Shown here one piece after another: positions 34,141-44,037 of a DNA stretch of 45,049 nt. Position 1 is the first letter of the stretch. Every line of letters starts with the position of its first letter. Location: assembly GCF_900116665.1 (NCBI RefSeq), contig NZ_FPBK01000021.1, positions 1-45,049 of the forward strand, in the 5' to 3' direction. The notes beneath the pieces are model-generated. The model was not told the origin of the DNA and searched no databases. It saw only the letters and a program-made list of their open reading frames with translations. Both the position numbers and the translations under genes were made by a program. This DNA comes from Pustulibacterium marinum (GTDB taxonomy: Bacteria; Bacteroidota; Bacteroidia; Flavobacteriales; Flavobacteriaceae).

Positions 34141-35562
34141 ATGAAAAAAATAAGAATCAGCTATAGTCTTGCCGTAATAGGATGTATGCTTTTATTGCAT
34201 TCGTGCGGAATTACAAAAAAATATGAAACACCCGATGCAGAAGTGGGTACACAATACCGAGATACTTTGGTAACAGATTCTACCACGTTGGCAGATATTC
34301 CTTGGAAGGAAATGATTTCCGATACCATTCTTCAGCAATTAATAGAAGAAGGTTTAGCGCATAATTTAGATTTGAAAGTAGCCGTAGAAAACATCAATCA
34401 AGCCGAAGCTACTTTACAACAAGCAAGATTGTCTTTATTGCCAAGTTTGAGTGCAGAACCATCGGTTACGTTTACCAGAACATCACAAGCCGCTTTAAAT
34501 TTTGGAGGTGCTAACGTAAACCTAAAAACAAAAACCTTTAAAGCCCAATTGGCAAGTAGCTGGGAAATTGATGTTTGGGGGAAATTGCGTAGTAGCAAAC
34601 GGTCTGCATTGGCTGCTTTTTTAGAAACCGAGGCCGCTGCAAGAGCAGTAAAAACGCAATTGATAAGTGATATTGCAGTGTCATACTACACTTTGTTGGC
34701 ATATGATGAAGATTTAAGAATCAATAAAGAGACGCTCGCAAACAGAAAGGACGATCAGGAAACCATGAAGCTTTTAAAAGAATCTGCTGTGGTAGATGGT
34801 GCTGCTGTGGTACAAAGTGAAGCGAGTAGATATGAGATTGAAGCCTCTATTCCGGATATTGAGTTGAGCATTCGTGAACAAGAAAACGCATTGAGTATTT
34901 TGTTAGGAAGATCACCAGGAACTATCGAGCGTTCTACCTTGGAAGAACAAATTCCTTATACCGATTTGAAGGTTGGTTTTCAGTCTGATTTATTGAGAAA
35001 TAGACCGGATATTCAAGAAGCAGAATTCGCTTTCCGAAGTGCTTTTGAAGATGTAAAAATGGCAAAAGCTTATTTTTATCCAAGTTTAACCATTACAGCA
35101 AATGGAGGATTATCGTCTTTAACGATAGAAGACTTTTTCAATAAATCTATCTTTTATACCATCGTAGGTGGATTAACGCAACCCATTTTTGCCAATGGAG
35201 AAAACAAAGCCCGTTTGAAAACCAATGAATCGTTACAACGACATGCTTTTTACAATTATCGAACAGCTTGGTTAACGGCGGCAGAAGAGGTTTCAAATAA
35301 TTTGTATATGTATCAAAAAGCAGTACAGAAACATGAGGCAAGAGAAAAACAATTAACCGCATTAGAAAAGTCGGTTGATTTTACAGAGAGTTTACTAGAA
35401 TATACTTCTTCTACCAATTATACCGATGTATTGACTACCAAACAAAGTTTGTTGTCTGCACAAGTAAATTCAATCAGTGATAAATTGCAGGAACTTCAAG
35501 CCGTAATTCAGCTGTATCGTGCTTTAGGTGGCGGCTGGAATGATGTACTAGCGGAAGAATAA
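34141..35562 (+). CDS. RND efflux outer-membrane channel lipoprotein (OprM/TolC type)
   Basis: Starting at ATG 34141 gives 473 residues with lipobox LLHSC (Cys22). A longer frame from 34054 overlaps the pump gene and would bury the leader, so it is rejected. Two internal repeats of outer-membrane efflux helices are visible: AVENINQAEATLQQARLSLLPSLS in the first half and RPDIQEAEFAFRSAFEDVKMAKAYFYPSLTITANGG in the second. The product forms the trimeric exit duct. It lies 16 bases after the pump gene; a strong hairpin terminator follows. Confidence 0.95.
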   Translation: MKKIRISYSLAVIGCMLLLHSCGITKKYETPDAEVGTQYRDTLVTDSTTLADIPWKEMISDTILQQLIEEGLAHNLDLKVAVENINQAEATLQQARLSLLPSLSAEPSVTFTRTSQAALNFGGANVNLKTKTFKAQLASSWEIDVWGKLRSSKRSALAAFLETEAAARAVKTQLISDIAVSYYTLLAYDEDLRINKETLANRKDDQETMKLLKESAVVDGAAVVQSEASRYEIEASIPDIELSIREQENALSILLGRSPGTIERSTLEEQIPYTDLKVGFQSDLLRNRPDIQEAEFAFRSAFEDVKMAKAYFYPSLTITANGGLSSLTIEDFFNKSIFYTIVGGLTQPIFANGENKARLKTNESLQRHAFYNYRTAWLTAAEEVSNNLYMYQKAVQKHEAREKQLTALEKSVDFTESLLEYTSSTNYTDVLTTKQSLLSAQVNSISDKLQELQAVIQLYRALGGGWNDVLAEE

Positions 35563-35584
35563 AAAATAGAAAGTATCAAAAATT

Positions 35585-35624
35585 AAAAATCCCATTTGCA
35601 ATCAACTACAAATGGGATTTTTTT
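35585..35624. terminator. Bidirectional intrinsic terminator
   Basis: AAAAATCCCATTTG (35585-35598) pairs with CAAATGGGATTTTT (35609-35622), a 14-bp stem with a 10-base loop, flanked by A- and T-runs on either side. It separates the RND operon from the convergent T9SS gene. Confidence 0.9.
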
Positions 35625-35640
35625 AAACTGAAGGTTAATC

Positions 35641-38286
35641 TTATTGTTTTATAATTTTAACGGTTTCAGTTGTTCCATCAACAGTAACCTGAAGCAGGTA
35701 ACTTCCGGCTGTTAAATCAGACATGTTCAACGTATAGTTAGCCATATTTGGTGTAACGGCTAATACATTTTGACCGAGTAGATTGTAAACATTGATCTGC
35801 TGAATGGTTTTGGTGGTGTTTATAGTAAGTAATTGTTGATTTACCGGATTTGGATAGTAGGTAAAGTTTGTTTCGTTTTTAAAACTTTCCGAAGCTAAAC
35901 TCGCATCTTCACTATCAATACTAATGGTGAAATTGCCTTCTAGATAATCGGTGTAACCGCTGTTGTACCCTACATTTATAAAATATTGAGTACCGGCAGT
36001 TACAGTGACATTAACAGAAATATCTTCTCCGTCGTAATAGGTACTAGAAAAGTTTTCACATACAAACTCGCCACAAGTCCCACTAAACACTCCTACTTCG
36101 GGTTGCCACGCATCTACGTTTGTGATGTTAATAGAAACTTCTCCAGAAGTATACGGTGTAAACGTATACCAAACCCCATCATTAACACCATAACTGCTGG
36201 TACATATATTTATAAATCCATCATTATTACTAGCGCCGGATGCATCCATCGTTTCTGTGAATGGAAAATCGTTTACTACTACTGCATCTTCGCAGCTATC
36301 ATTAGCCGGAGCATCTGGCAGTAATCTTGCACATAAATTAAAGTTTTGAGGATTTCCTTCATAACTTAGAACACTCACGTAGTACATAGTTTCTGATGTT
36401 AATGTTGCAGAAATCATGTTGCTACAGTTGCTTGCTAGTTCAGTAAGGTTTTCACAATCGCCAGTCCACACAACTACACCGGTAGATGCGTTATCCGTTG
36501 AGAAATAATAATTACCGTCCGTTTCTGGAGTAAAAGAATACCATACATCGGTATAATAAATTCCACAGCTTGCATTTGCTGTATGTGTAGATTCTTCTGT
36601 AGTACCAGCTATCGGTGCATCACAAGTTGGATAGTTGCTAGCCGTAATAGTAATTGCGTTTTCACAAGTATTATTTGAGATACTTGTGGTAAATTCATAA
36701 GTAACCCATTCACTAATTGAAGTTTCCTCACATAGGCTTCTTACATGGAAATAGTAGGTAGTAAATGCATCTAACCCTTCAAAGTCTATTGTGTTATCTG
36801 AAACTGTTTCTGGTGTTTCTGATGGTGTATCTTCTGAAGTATTTAGTACATATTCGAAGCTCGAAGCGTCGCTTGTCCAACTTAAACTCGCCTCAGAACT
36901 TGTTATGGAATTTGCAGTGATGTTAATTGGATAGATACATGTTGGCATGGTTTCATAATTGATATCGTCCAAATAGATACTGTTATAATCTGTATTGGTA
37001 GTTCTTTTTATAGCCAAATATTCATCTGTTCCTTCATAGGTAGTAAGGTCAAAGGTATATAGTTGGTATGTAGCTGTTAATGCTTGTGTGTATAGTATAT
37101 TAAAAGTACTAGCGTCGTTTGGATCAGATAATGTACCTATTTGTAGTACTTCCATTTCGCTACTTGATTGCGCATTGAAAGTCAACCAATGTGTGCCGGA
37201 AGTTAAACTTGAAACAATAGGTGAAACTAGCATCATGTTGGCGGTAACATCAGAAGTAGCATTGTACATTAGGATGGAGTTATTACCAGAATAGGCTCCA
37301 TAATTTACCGTTTGTACATAACTATATAAAGAAGCTCCATCAGTAATGGTATTCCAACAATTTGGAATGTCATATGGAGTTGCATTTTCAAGATCTTGGT
37401 AAAAACTATCTACAGCGTCACATTGCGTTACAAAAGGAAAAGGACCACTCCAGGTACTTAAATCATCTGTAGAACAATCAGCTCTTACATAATATTCATA
37501 ATCAGTTCCTGAAGAAAGATTTTCTAGTTCAAAAATAGTACCAGTTGCTGTTGTTGTAGAACCTTCTTCTAGTGAAAATCCTGGATAACCGTAAGCAACT
37601 GTATAATTGCCAGCATCTTCATTTTCTTGCCATGTAAGTGTAGCCGAGTTTACGGTTATCTCACTAACTCCTAGGTTTGTAGGCGCAGGACAGGTAGGTG
37701 ATATTCCTTCAATAATAATATTTGGAATATAAGTTATTGTACTTCCTTGTGGAGGTGTGTTTGGATCTGGATTTTCAGAATCGTTGTAATAGAAAATACT
37801 TTGATTATTATTTACGCTTGATGAATAGAAGTTGTTATTGGTATCATACCCAGGCATATTTTCTTCTACCGCAATTACTAGATTATCAGTACCGTTGTAT
37901 TCAAAAGCAGTATCAAGGGTAATGGTAACCCATCCGCTACCGTTTACAGTAATACCACCACTATATACTTGTGTAAGATTTTCTGAACTTATCCAATCAT
38001 TACCGTCACTATAATTGTTTTTGTCGGTATTTGCCATGTAAATCACCAACTCTTGTGAATTGGTAAGCGCATCGGATCCGTTATAATACCATTGCAATGC
38101 TGTTATGTCACCAGCTGGTGTATTGATCTGCGAAGCCAAATAAATAGACTGTGTGTAACTATAACCGTAATAAGGTTCAAATGGAATAGGTTGTGAAACA
38201 TTTGATTCATTTCCTATGCTTACCTGAGCAAAAGCTCCAATACAGCCTAGAAATAGACCAAACATTAAAAGGGTAATTTTTTTCAT
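35641..38286 (-). CDS. T9SS type A sorting-domain surface protein with fibronectin III domains
   Basis: The 881-residue protein has a signal peptide (ITLLMFGLFLGCIGAFAQ), an N-terminal beta-rich region, a fibronectin type III domain (about 205-285, starting CPAPTNLGVSEITVNSATLTW), a jelly-roll adhesin-like segment (about 290-450), a second fibronectin III (about 455-540), two related repeats starting NNTCENAITI and NDSCEDAVVV, and a C-terminal type A sorting domain (about 805-881, YYPNPVNQQLL, NVYNLLGQNV, LTAGSYLLQVTVDGTTETVKIIKQ). It should be exported across the outer membrane by the type IX system and attached to the surface or released. Upstream lies a 23-bp element shared with the T9SS type B operon. 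Confidence 0.9.
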   Translation of the reverse strand: MKKITLLMFGLFLGCIGAFAQVSIGNESNVSQPIPFEPYYGYSYTQSIYLASQINTPAGDITALQWYYNGSDALTNSQELVIYMANTDKNNYSDGNDWISSENLTQVYSGGITVNGSGWVTITLDTAFEYNGTDNLVIAVEENMPGYDTNNNFYSSSVNNNQSIFYYNDSENPDPNTPPQGSTITYIPNIIIEGISPTCPAPTNLGVSEITVNSATLTWQENEDAGNYTVAYGYPGFSLEEGSTTTATGTIFELENLSSGTDYEYYVRADCSTDDLSTWSGPFPFVTQCDAVDSFYQDLENATPYDIPNCWNTITDGASLYSYVQTVNYGAYSGNNSILMYNATSDVTANMMLVSPIVSSLTSGTHWLTFNAQSSSEMEVLQIGTLSDPNDASTFNILYTQALTATYQLYTFDLTTYEGTDEYLAIKRTTNTDYNSIYLDDINYETMPTCIYPINITANSITSSEASLSWTSDASSFEYVLNTSEDTPSETPETVSDNTIDFEGLDAFTTYYFHVRSLCEETSISEWVTYEFTTSISNNTCENAITITASNYPTCDAPIAGTTEESTHTANASCGIYYTDVWYSFTPETDGNYYFSTDNASTGVVVWTGDCENLTELASNCSNMISATLTSETMYYVSVLSYEGNPQNFNLCARLLPDAPANDSCEDAVVVNDFPFTETMDASGASNNDGFINICTSSYGVNDGVWYTFTPYTSGEVSINITNVDAWQPEVGVFSGTCGEFVCENFSSTYYDGEDISVNVTVTAGTQYFINVGYNSGYTDYLEGNFTISIDSEDASLASESFKNETNFTYYPNPVNQQLLTINTTKTIQQINVYNLLGQNVLAVTPNMANYTLNMSDLTAGSYLLQVTVDGTTETVKIIKQ

Positions 38287-38313
38287 AAATAGTAAATTGA
38301 TTCGTAAAGGGCT

Positions 38314-38321
38314 CTAATGTA
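38314..38321 (-). promoter_or_regulatory. -7 element of the T9SS type A gene
   Basis: On the minus strand TACATTAG differs from TANNTTTG at one position. It lies exactly 31 bases downstream of the 23-bp element, the same spacing as in the type B operon, and 27 bases before the ATG. Confidence 0.5.
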
Positions 38322-38349
38322 ATCTGAAACGGTCCTTTTTTGGTAATTT

Positions 38350-38372
38350 TAGTACTAGACAAATACTGAACA
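38350..38372 (-). promoter_or_regulatory. 23-bp shared upstream element, copy 1
   Basis: Read on the minus strand it is TGTTCAG followed by TATTTGTCTAGTACTA, identical at 21 of 23 positions to 40387-40409. The core CAGTATTTGTCTAGTA is 16/16 and contains AGTA repeated 11 bp apart, one helical turn, as expected for a dimeric activator binding head to tail. Confidence 0.65.
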
Positions 38373-38466
38373 TCATGAACATTCTTAAAATAAAAATGAA
38401 TTATATGTTTGATTATTAGTGTTTTTTGTTTTTTCAGTAACTGAACATGCTATCAAAAAAGGTGAT

Positions 38467-38496
38467 TTTGAAAAATTAAAATTCTGAGTAAGTTTG
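38467..38496 (+). promoter_or_regulatory. Promoter of the TPR-HTH regulator gene
   Basis: TTTG (38467-38470), 18 bases, TAAGTTTG (38489-38496): an excellent Bacteroidota consensus promoter, 18 bases before the ATG. Just upstream lies a 6-1-6 palindrome TTCAGTAACTGAA (38433-38445), which may be a regulatory site. Confidence 0.65.
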
Positions 38497-38514
38497 TAAT
38501 TCTTATTTTAGGTT

Positions 38515-40308
38515 ATGCACAAAGGAAAATACCTCAGTATATTTAGTTTTTTACTTTTTTTGCTCTCTTGTTCAGATGCTTTGAAAGAGGTTCCTGTTAC
38601 TTTTGATAAAGATGAAATTGAGACATTTGATTCCTTAGTTTCATTAGATATTCATAGTGCTCAGATAAAAGCTAAAGAAGCTTTGGCTACAAGTACCGGA
38701 GTAGATTCGCTTCGCCTAAAAGCGTTATATTTTAATGCACGAATAAGCATACAACTGGGCGATTTTGAAAACTTTATGAAATATGGCGATGCAACGTTGC
38801 AATTGTCTGATTCTTTGCAATCTCCTTTTTTTAAGAATAAAATCCATGAACTTTTAGGTAGGTATTATACACAACATAATGAGTATCCAAAGGCTTTGGA
38901 ATATTATCTTTTAGCCGAGAATTATTTTGAAACACTAAAGGATAACCACAATTTATCATCAATCTACAATGGTCTGGGAATTTTATATTTTGATTTGAAA
39001 GAGTATGAGAAATCAAAACAATATTTTAATAAAGCATATCATTTGTACGTGCAAATTGGAGATAAAAGAGGCGAAGGAATTTTCTATGCCAACATGGGAA
39101 ATGTGTATAATATCAATGCAATGTATGATGAAGCTTTAACATATCAGCAAAAATCGTATTACGTATTTAAATCAATACACGATACCACTAATATGATCAG
39201 TTCTATGATCAATTTAAGCAACATCAAAGCGCAGACTGGAAAGATTGATGAAGCAATTGAGCAATTGGATACTGCTTTTGAACTTTCAGAAGCTAATAAA
39301 AGTACTTTAAGGTTAAAAGAACGAATTTTACTCAATTATGCTTTACTCTATTTAAGTCTGAAAAAGTATGATAAGGCAAAGAAAATTCTTAGAGAGCACG
39401 ATATAGTAACTGATAGTTTAGAATATATAAGTGGCAAATTAGATGCTATAGATGTAAGGATAGATATTGCAAATGCAGAAAAAGATTTTGAAGATGTAGC
39501 AGCTTATACAATAGCATTTTACCAATTGAAGGATAGTGTATATGGTGCCCAAACCAAACAAAAAATTGAAGAGTTAAAGTGGCAAAATGAGTTTGATAAG
39601 TCTCGCTTAGAAAGTGAATTGCTTCAAAGTAAATATCAAATTGAAAAGGAAAGAGGAACTTATTTATCTTATACCATAGTGTTGGTTATTTTACTTTCTC
39701 TTGTTATTATAAGTTTGGTATGGGTGCTGTATAAGAATATTAGAAACAATTTAAAAATAAGTAAAATTTCAAACGAGAAGCTTCAAGAACAGGTAAAAAC
39801 AGAACAACTTACCATTGAAAATGAACGTGCTGAAAATGAAATTTTAAAACTTAAAGCAGTTCAACAAACTACAGAACTCGATGCTAAGAATAGAGAAATA
39901 ACGTCTATTAATCTTCAATTATTGGCGAAAAATAAAATCATGACCGATATTAGTAAGGTTGTAGACAGAAAAAATAAATCGGTTAGCGCTATTGAAAAAG
40001 ACTTGAAATCTATAGTTTTTCAAAATCAGAATCAGGAAAAAGAATGGGAGCAATTTAAAGAAGTTTTTGAAAAAATTCACCCTGGTTTTTTTGATACCAT
40101 CAAATTAAAGTATCCACAATTATCTGCTACAGATCTTAGAATTTGTGCTTACATTAAAATAAGAATGTCTTTAAACGAAACGGCTAATCTTTTAAATATT
40201 ACGCTTCAAAGTCTGCATACATCTCGCTATAGAATTCGAAAAAAACTCAATTTACCTTCCGAAATTTCGCTAGATGATTTTATACATGAAATAGAAGTAG
40301 TTCAGTAA
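38515..40308 (+). CDS. TPR-transmembrane-HTH regulator (LuxR-like DNA-binding end)
   Basis: The 597-residue protein has an N-terminal lipobox-like leader (LLFLLSC, Cys19), six to seven TPR units (about residues 70-350, for example YPKALEYYLLAENYFETL and EKSKQYFNKAYHLYVQIGDKRGEG), a coiled stretch, one membrane helix (about 382-405, TIVLVILLSLVIISLVWVLY), a long coiled coil (about 415-480) and a C-terminal helix-turn-helix (about 535-580, LSATDLRICAYIKIRMSLNETANLLN then SLHTSRYRIRKKL). This type is common in Bacteroidota as a one-component membrane regulator: the TPR part would sense outside, the HTH acts inside. It lies between two transcription units that share an upstream element, and may control both. 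Confidence 0.85.
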   Translation: MHKGKYLSIFSFLLFLLSCSDALKEVPVTFDKDEIETFDSLVSLDIHSAQIKAKEALATSTGVDSLRLKALYFNARISIQLGDFENFMKYGDATLQLSDSLQSPFFKNKIHELLGRYYTQHNEYPKALEYYLLAENYFETLKDNHNLSSIYNGLGILYFDLKEYEKSKQYFNKAYHLYVQIGDKRGEGIFYANMGNVYNINAMYDEALTYQQKSYYVFKSIHDTTNMISSMINLSNIKAQTGKIDEAIEQLDTAFELSEANKSTLRLKERILLNYALLYLSLKKYDKAKKILREHDIVTDSLEYISGKLDAIDVRIDIANAEKDFEDVAAYTIAFYQLKDSVYGAQTKQKIEELKWQNEFDKSRLESELLQSKYQIEKERGTYLSYTIVLVILLSLVIISLVWVLYKNIRNNLKISKISNEKLQEQVKTEQLTIENERAENEILKLKAVQQTTELDAKNREITSINLQLLAKNKIMTDISKVVDRKNKSVSAIEKDLKSIVFQNQNQEKEWEQFKEVFEKIHPGFFDTIKLKYPQLSATDLRICAYIKIRMSLNETANLLNITLQSLHTSRYRIRKKLNLPSEISLDDFIHEIEVVQ

Positions 40309-40386
40309 TGATTAGGTGTTAAAATTTAGGTTGTTATAGGTTAATTGTTTGATTTTTATTTATTTATGATTTGCATGGTAAATACT

Positions 40387-40409
40387 TGTACAGTATTTGT
40401 CTAGTAGTA
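40387..40409 (+). promoter_or_regulatory. 23-bp shared upstream element, copy 2
   Basis: TGTACAG followed by TATTTGTCTAGTAGTA; identical at 21 of 23 positions to the minus-strand copy at 38350-38372. It ends 28 bases before the -7 element (31 from the 16-bp core), placing it around -50 to -70, a typical activator position. Confidence 0.65.
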
Positions 40410-40437
40410 GTTTAGAAGTTTTTTTAAAGTTGAAATG

Positions 40438-40445
40438 TACTTTTG
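40438..40445 (+). promoter_or_regulatory. -7 element of the T9SS type B operon
   Basis: TACTTTTG matches TANNTTTG exactly, 37 bases before the ATG. No good TTG element is visible at the usual distance, consistent with dependence on an activator. Confidence 0.6.
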
Positions 40446-40482
40446 AAGTTTCATAATTCATTTCAATTTCAAAAACTAAAAG

Positions 40483-43400
40483 ATGGGACAAACAAAAGCA
40501 AAGTTGGTAAAACTTCTTGTTTTGATGATTGTTTTTGTAAAGGTTAGTTTTGCGCAGACAACCACTTGCGCACCACTTACAACTCCGTTTACAGAAACAT
40601 TTAATAGCAATTCAACAACCGAAGATTGTTGGACAGTTATAAACCAAGATGGAGACAACCTCACATGGGATCTTAATTATAATTTCGCTTATTTTGTATA
40701 TGAAGGCGATCAAGCAGCTTCAATTACAAAATATTGGAATTCTACCACAAATGATGATTATTTAATTTCTCCAACAATTCAATTAACGGGAACTCAACGT
40801 TTGAAATTTCACTATCGTGTTGTTTCGGCATCCAGTCCAACAGATTTGGAAGTATTAGTTTCAACTACTGGAACAGATATTGCCAATTTTACAGATGTGA
40901 TTATGCCTCAAGAAACCATTTCTAATGGTACTTATGAAGAGCGTATTTTGTATTTAGATGATTATACAGGAGATGTAAATATTGCATTTCATACTCCACA
41001 GATAGATGCCAATAACTGGACACTGTATTTAGATGAAGTAATTGTTGAAGACATTCCAGAATGCGCCACACCTACTGATTTAACAGTTTTAGAAACTACC
41101 AATACAAGTGCAACATTAGCTTGGGAGCAAGGTTATCAGGAAACTCAATGGGAAGTTTTTGTGCAACCTGTAAATAGTGGCATTCCTACCGGAAATGGAA
41201 CTTTAGCAAATGATAATACGTTTGTTGCAGAAAATTTAGAAGCCTCTACTTTTTATGAGTATTATGTAAGAGCATATTGTTCAGATACTGCTCAAAGTGA
41301 ATGGGTAGGGGCTTACACTTTTAATACAGCGGTTTGTGCTGCAGAAAATCAATGTAATTATACAGTTACTTTAGAAGCAAGTTATGTTGGTGGAAACTTT
41401 TCTCAACTTACCATTCAACAAGGGACAATTACTGTAGGAACATTGGTTTCTACATCGTCAACTGATGTAATTAGTGTTCCGTTGTGTTCTAATGAAGATT
41501 TTCAATTGAGTTGGAATACTACTTATTGGGATGACTATACTACTTCGGTAACCATTACAGATGCTTATGACGAAATTGTATTTCAATGGAATAATGGAGA
41601 CTCCATTTCAACGCCATTTTATCAAGGTACCGCTAGTTGTGAGCAAGAAGCTTGCCCATTACCAACGGAAGTATCTTTGGTTTCTCAAGATCAAAATAGC
41701 ATTACTATAGATTGGGAAGAGCAAGGTAGCGCAACTTCATGGGAAGTGTATGTAGTGCCTTTTGGTTCTGAGGCTCCTGATGCTGATAGCGGACTTATAG
41801 GTGAAACCGCAACCGAGCATCCATATCAAATTAATGATTTAATTTCTGGGCAAGAGTATGACATATATGTGCGTTCACTTTGTGGTGATGAAGATGGTAA
41901 CAGTTCTTGGACACAGGTTGAGCAATTTGGAACTTTAATTGAAAATGATGATTGTGCCAATGCTATTACTTTAACGGTAAGCGATTCTCCTTTCTGTTCA
42001 GATTCTTATGCAGCAACTTTAAACATGGCTACAGCTTCTAATCAAGGAGATCTTTGTGGCGATGTAACTTTTGCTAACGATGATGTGTGGTTTGAATTTA
42101 CAGCGACATCCACTTCACACATTTTGTATATCAAAAACATTTTAGAAAACGGAACTCCCGAAGGTCAAAACACTTCTCATAACTTAAACAAAGTGATTTA
42201 TACAGGTACTTGTGATAACTTAACTCAAGTGGCTTGTGTAGAGGATGATAATTCAGATGAGTTTAATTATTACGGCGGATTTTACACTGCACCAAACACC
42301 AATGACGATGATATTTTGTTAGATGATTTAACCATTGGAGAAACCTATACCATTAGAGTTTATTCAAATTATGAAGAACAGAAAAACTATACGTTTGATA
42401 TTTGTGTGGCTACCCCTGAAAATGCAATGAGTATAGATCAAGATACATACACTTCCGAAGGTTTGGTTGGTAGTGTTTTAATGAATGACGACTGTATTTC
42501 TATCAGTAATTTTAGTACAACTACAGGAATCGATTTTGGAGCAGAACACAATGGTATTGCTTATTTTGAAGCAGCAGACAGTTCTTTCCCTTTTGCAAAT
42601 GGTATTCTGTTAACCACTGGAAATGCAACGCAGGCAACCGGACCAAAATTAAGTATGCAGACAGCTTCTTTTTACGATCAAACAGGTACTGATTTATGGT
42701 TAGGAGATGCCGATTTACAATCGTATTTATCAGAAATATATCCAGATGATGCAGCCATAACTTTGTACGATGCTACAATTTTAGAGTTCGATTTTATTGC
42801 CTATGGAGATCATATGAATTTCAATTTCTTGTTTGCTTCGGAAGACTATGGTGTACCGCAATGTCAGTACGGTGATGGTTTTGCATTCTTGTTAACAGAT
42901 GACCAGGGAGTTACTACCAATTTAGCAGTTATTCCTGGAACAGATACTCCGGTTTCTGTTCGTACTATCAAGGATAATGCTTATAACGCGGGCTGTCCTT
43001 CAGAAAATGAAGCTTATTTTGATAATCTTTTTGACGGAATGCTAGGAGCTTCTCGCTATGCAAGTGCTAATAATTTCTATGGAATGACGGTGCCCATGGT
43101 TGCAGAAGCAGATTTAGTTTTTGGTCATCAATACCATTTAAAATTAGTAATCGCAGATGAAGGAGACGGAAACTGGGATTCAGGAGTTTTTATTGAAGGC
43201 GGAAGTTTTCAAATGACTAATAATCTAAGTATTGGAGAAGATATTTTATTGGGTGACGAAGAAGCAGTTTGTGAAGGTCAGCCTGTTTATATAGATCTTG
43301 GAAACTTAGCAGAAGGTACTCAAATCACTTGGTACAAAGACGGTGAAGTTATAGAAGGTGCAACAGATACGATTTTAGAAACAACTTCAACGGGTGATTA

Positions 43401-44019
43401 TAGTGTAGAAATTGTATTCCCTAATACGGATTGTATCAACTCTGATACAAAAAGAATTGAATTTTATCCACAGCCGTATATTAGTTTCCCGCAAACTGAA
43501 ATGTATGTGTGTGTAAATGAAGGAATCGATTTGACGGTGACACTCGAAAACGAAAGTGATTTCGACAATAACATAGTATATACTTGGTATAATGAAGAAG
43601 GAACAGAAGTTCAATCAAGCTATTCAGATACCTATCATATTGCTCCAAATTCAGGAGAAAACGGACTCTTTACTGTAGTGGTTACTGATGAATTGTACGG
43701 ATGTGAAGCGAGTGCTACGGTAGATGTTTTGTATTCTACCAATGCCAACTGTATTGTGCCACAAGGGATTTCTCCTAATGATGATGCTTACAATAACTGC
43801 TTGAATTTAGACTTCTTTAGCAATCAAGGAAATACCATTAATATTCAAATTTTTAATAGATATGGTAAAGAAGTCTATCAACGTAATAATTATGTAAATG
43901 AATGGTGTGGTACTGATCAAGATGGAAATCAACTACCTGTGGGAACCTATTTTTACGTGATTACCTTCCCTAATGGAAGTCAAAAAACGATGTCAGGATA
44001 CATTTATATTAACTATTAA
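40483..44019 (+). CDS. T9SS type B sorting-domain protein with choice-of-anchor L and fibronectin III domains
   Basis: The 1178-residue secreted protein has a signal peptide (LLVLMIVFVKVSFAQ), a cleaved-adhesin-like domain (about 28-195), fibronectin III modules (about 200-285 and 390-480), a domain starting NDDCANAITL (about 490-640), a choice-of-anchor L domain (about 650-905, with FDFIAYGDHMNFNFLFASEDYG and GDGFAFLLTD), an Ig-like region, and a C-terminal gliding-motility-type CHU_C sorting domain (about 1092-1178, ISPNDDAYNN, FNRYGKEVYQ, LPVGTYFYVITFPNG). It is exported by type IX secretion, probably with its PorP/SprF partner encoded 18 bases downstream. Confidence 0.93.
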   Translation: MGQTKAKLVKLLVLMIVFVKVSFAQTTTCAPLTTPFTETFNSNSTTEDCWTVINQDGDNLTWDLNYNFAYFVYEGDQAASITKYWNSTTNDDYLISPTIQLTGTQRLKFHYRVVSASSPTDLEVLVSTTGTDIANFTDVIMPQETISNGTYEERILYLDDYTGDVNIAFHTPQIDANNWTLYLDEVIVEDIPECATPTDLTVLETTNTSATLAWEQGYQETQWEVFVQPVNSGIPTGNGTLANDNTFVAENLEASTFYEYYVRAYCSDTAQSEWVGAYTFNTAVCAAENQCNYTVTLEASYVGGNFSQLTIQQGTITVGTLVSTSSTDVISVPLCSNEDFQLSWNTTYWDDYTTSVTITDAYDEIVFQWNNGDSISTPFYQGTASCEQEACPLPTEVSLVSQDQNSITIDWEEQGSATSWEVYVVPFGSEAPDADSGLIGETATEHPYQINDLISGQEYDIYVRSLCGDEDGNSSWTQVEQFGTLIENDDCANAITLTVSDSPFCSDSYAATLNMATASNQGDLCGDVTFANDDVWFEFTATSTSHILYIKNILENGTPEGQNTSHNLNKVIYTGTCDNLTQVACVEDDNSDEFNYYGGFYTAPNTNDDDILLDDLTIGETYTIRVYSNYEEQKNYTFDICVATPENAMSIDQDTYTSEGLVGSVLMNDDCISISNFSTTTGIDFGAEHNGIAYFEAADSSFPFANGILLTTGNATQATGPKLSMQTASFYDQTGTDLWLGDADLQSYLSEIYPDDAAITLYDATILEFDFIAYGDHMNFNFLFASEDYGVPQCQYGDGFAFLLTDDQGVTTNLAVIPGTDTPVSVRTIKDNAYNAGCPSENEAYFDNLFDGMLGASRYASANNFYGMTVPMVAEADLVFGHQYHLKLVIADEGDGNWDSGVFIEGGSFQMTNNLSIGEDILLGDEEAVCEGQPVYIDLGNLAEGTQITWYKDGEVIEGATDTILETTSTGDYSVEIVFPNTDCINSDTKRIEFYPQPYISFPQTEMYVCVNEGIDLTVTLENESDFDNNIVYTWYNEEGTEVQSSYSDTYHIAPNSGENGLFTVVVTDELYGCEASATVDVLYSTNANCIVPQGISPNDDAYNNCLNLDFFSNQGNTINIQIFNRYGKEVYQRNNYVNEWCGTDQDGNQLPVGTYFYVITFPNGSQKTMSGYIYINY

Positions 44020-44037
44020 CCACTTTAATAGCTTACA

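Noticed and set aside
38790-38801. TGCAACGTTGCA palindrome resembling a Zur box
   Set aside because: It is a 6-0-6 palindrome without the central spacer, lies inside the TPR regulator coding sequence, and is not near a promoter.
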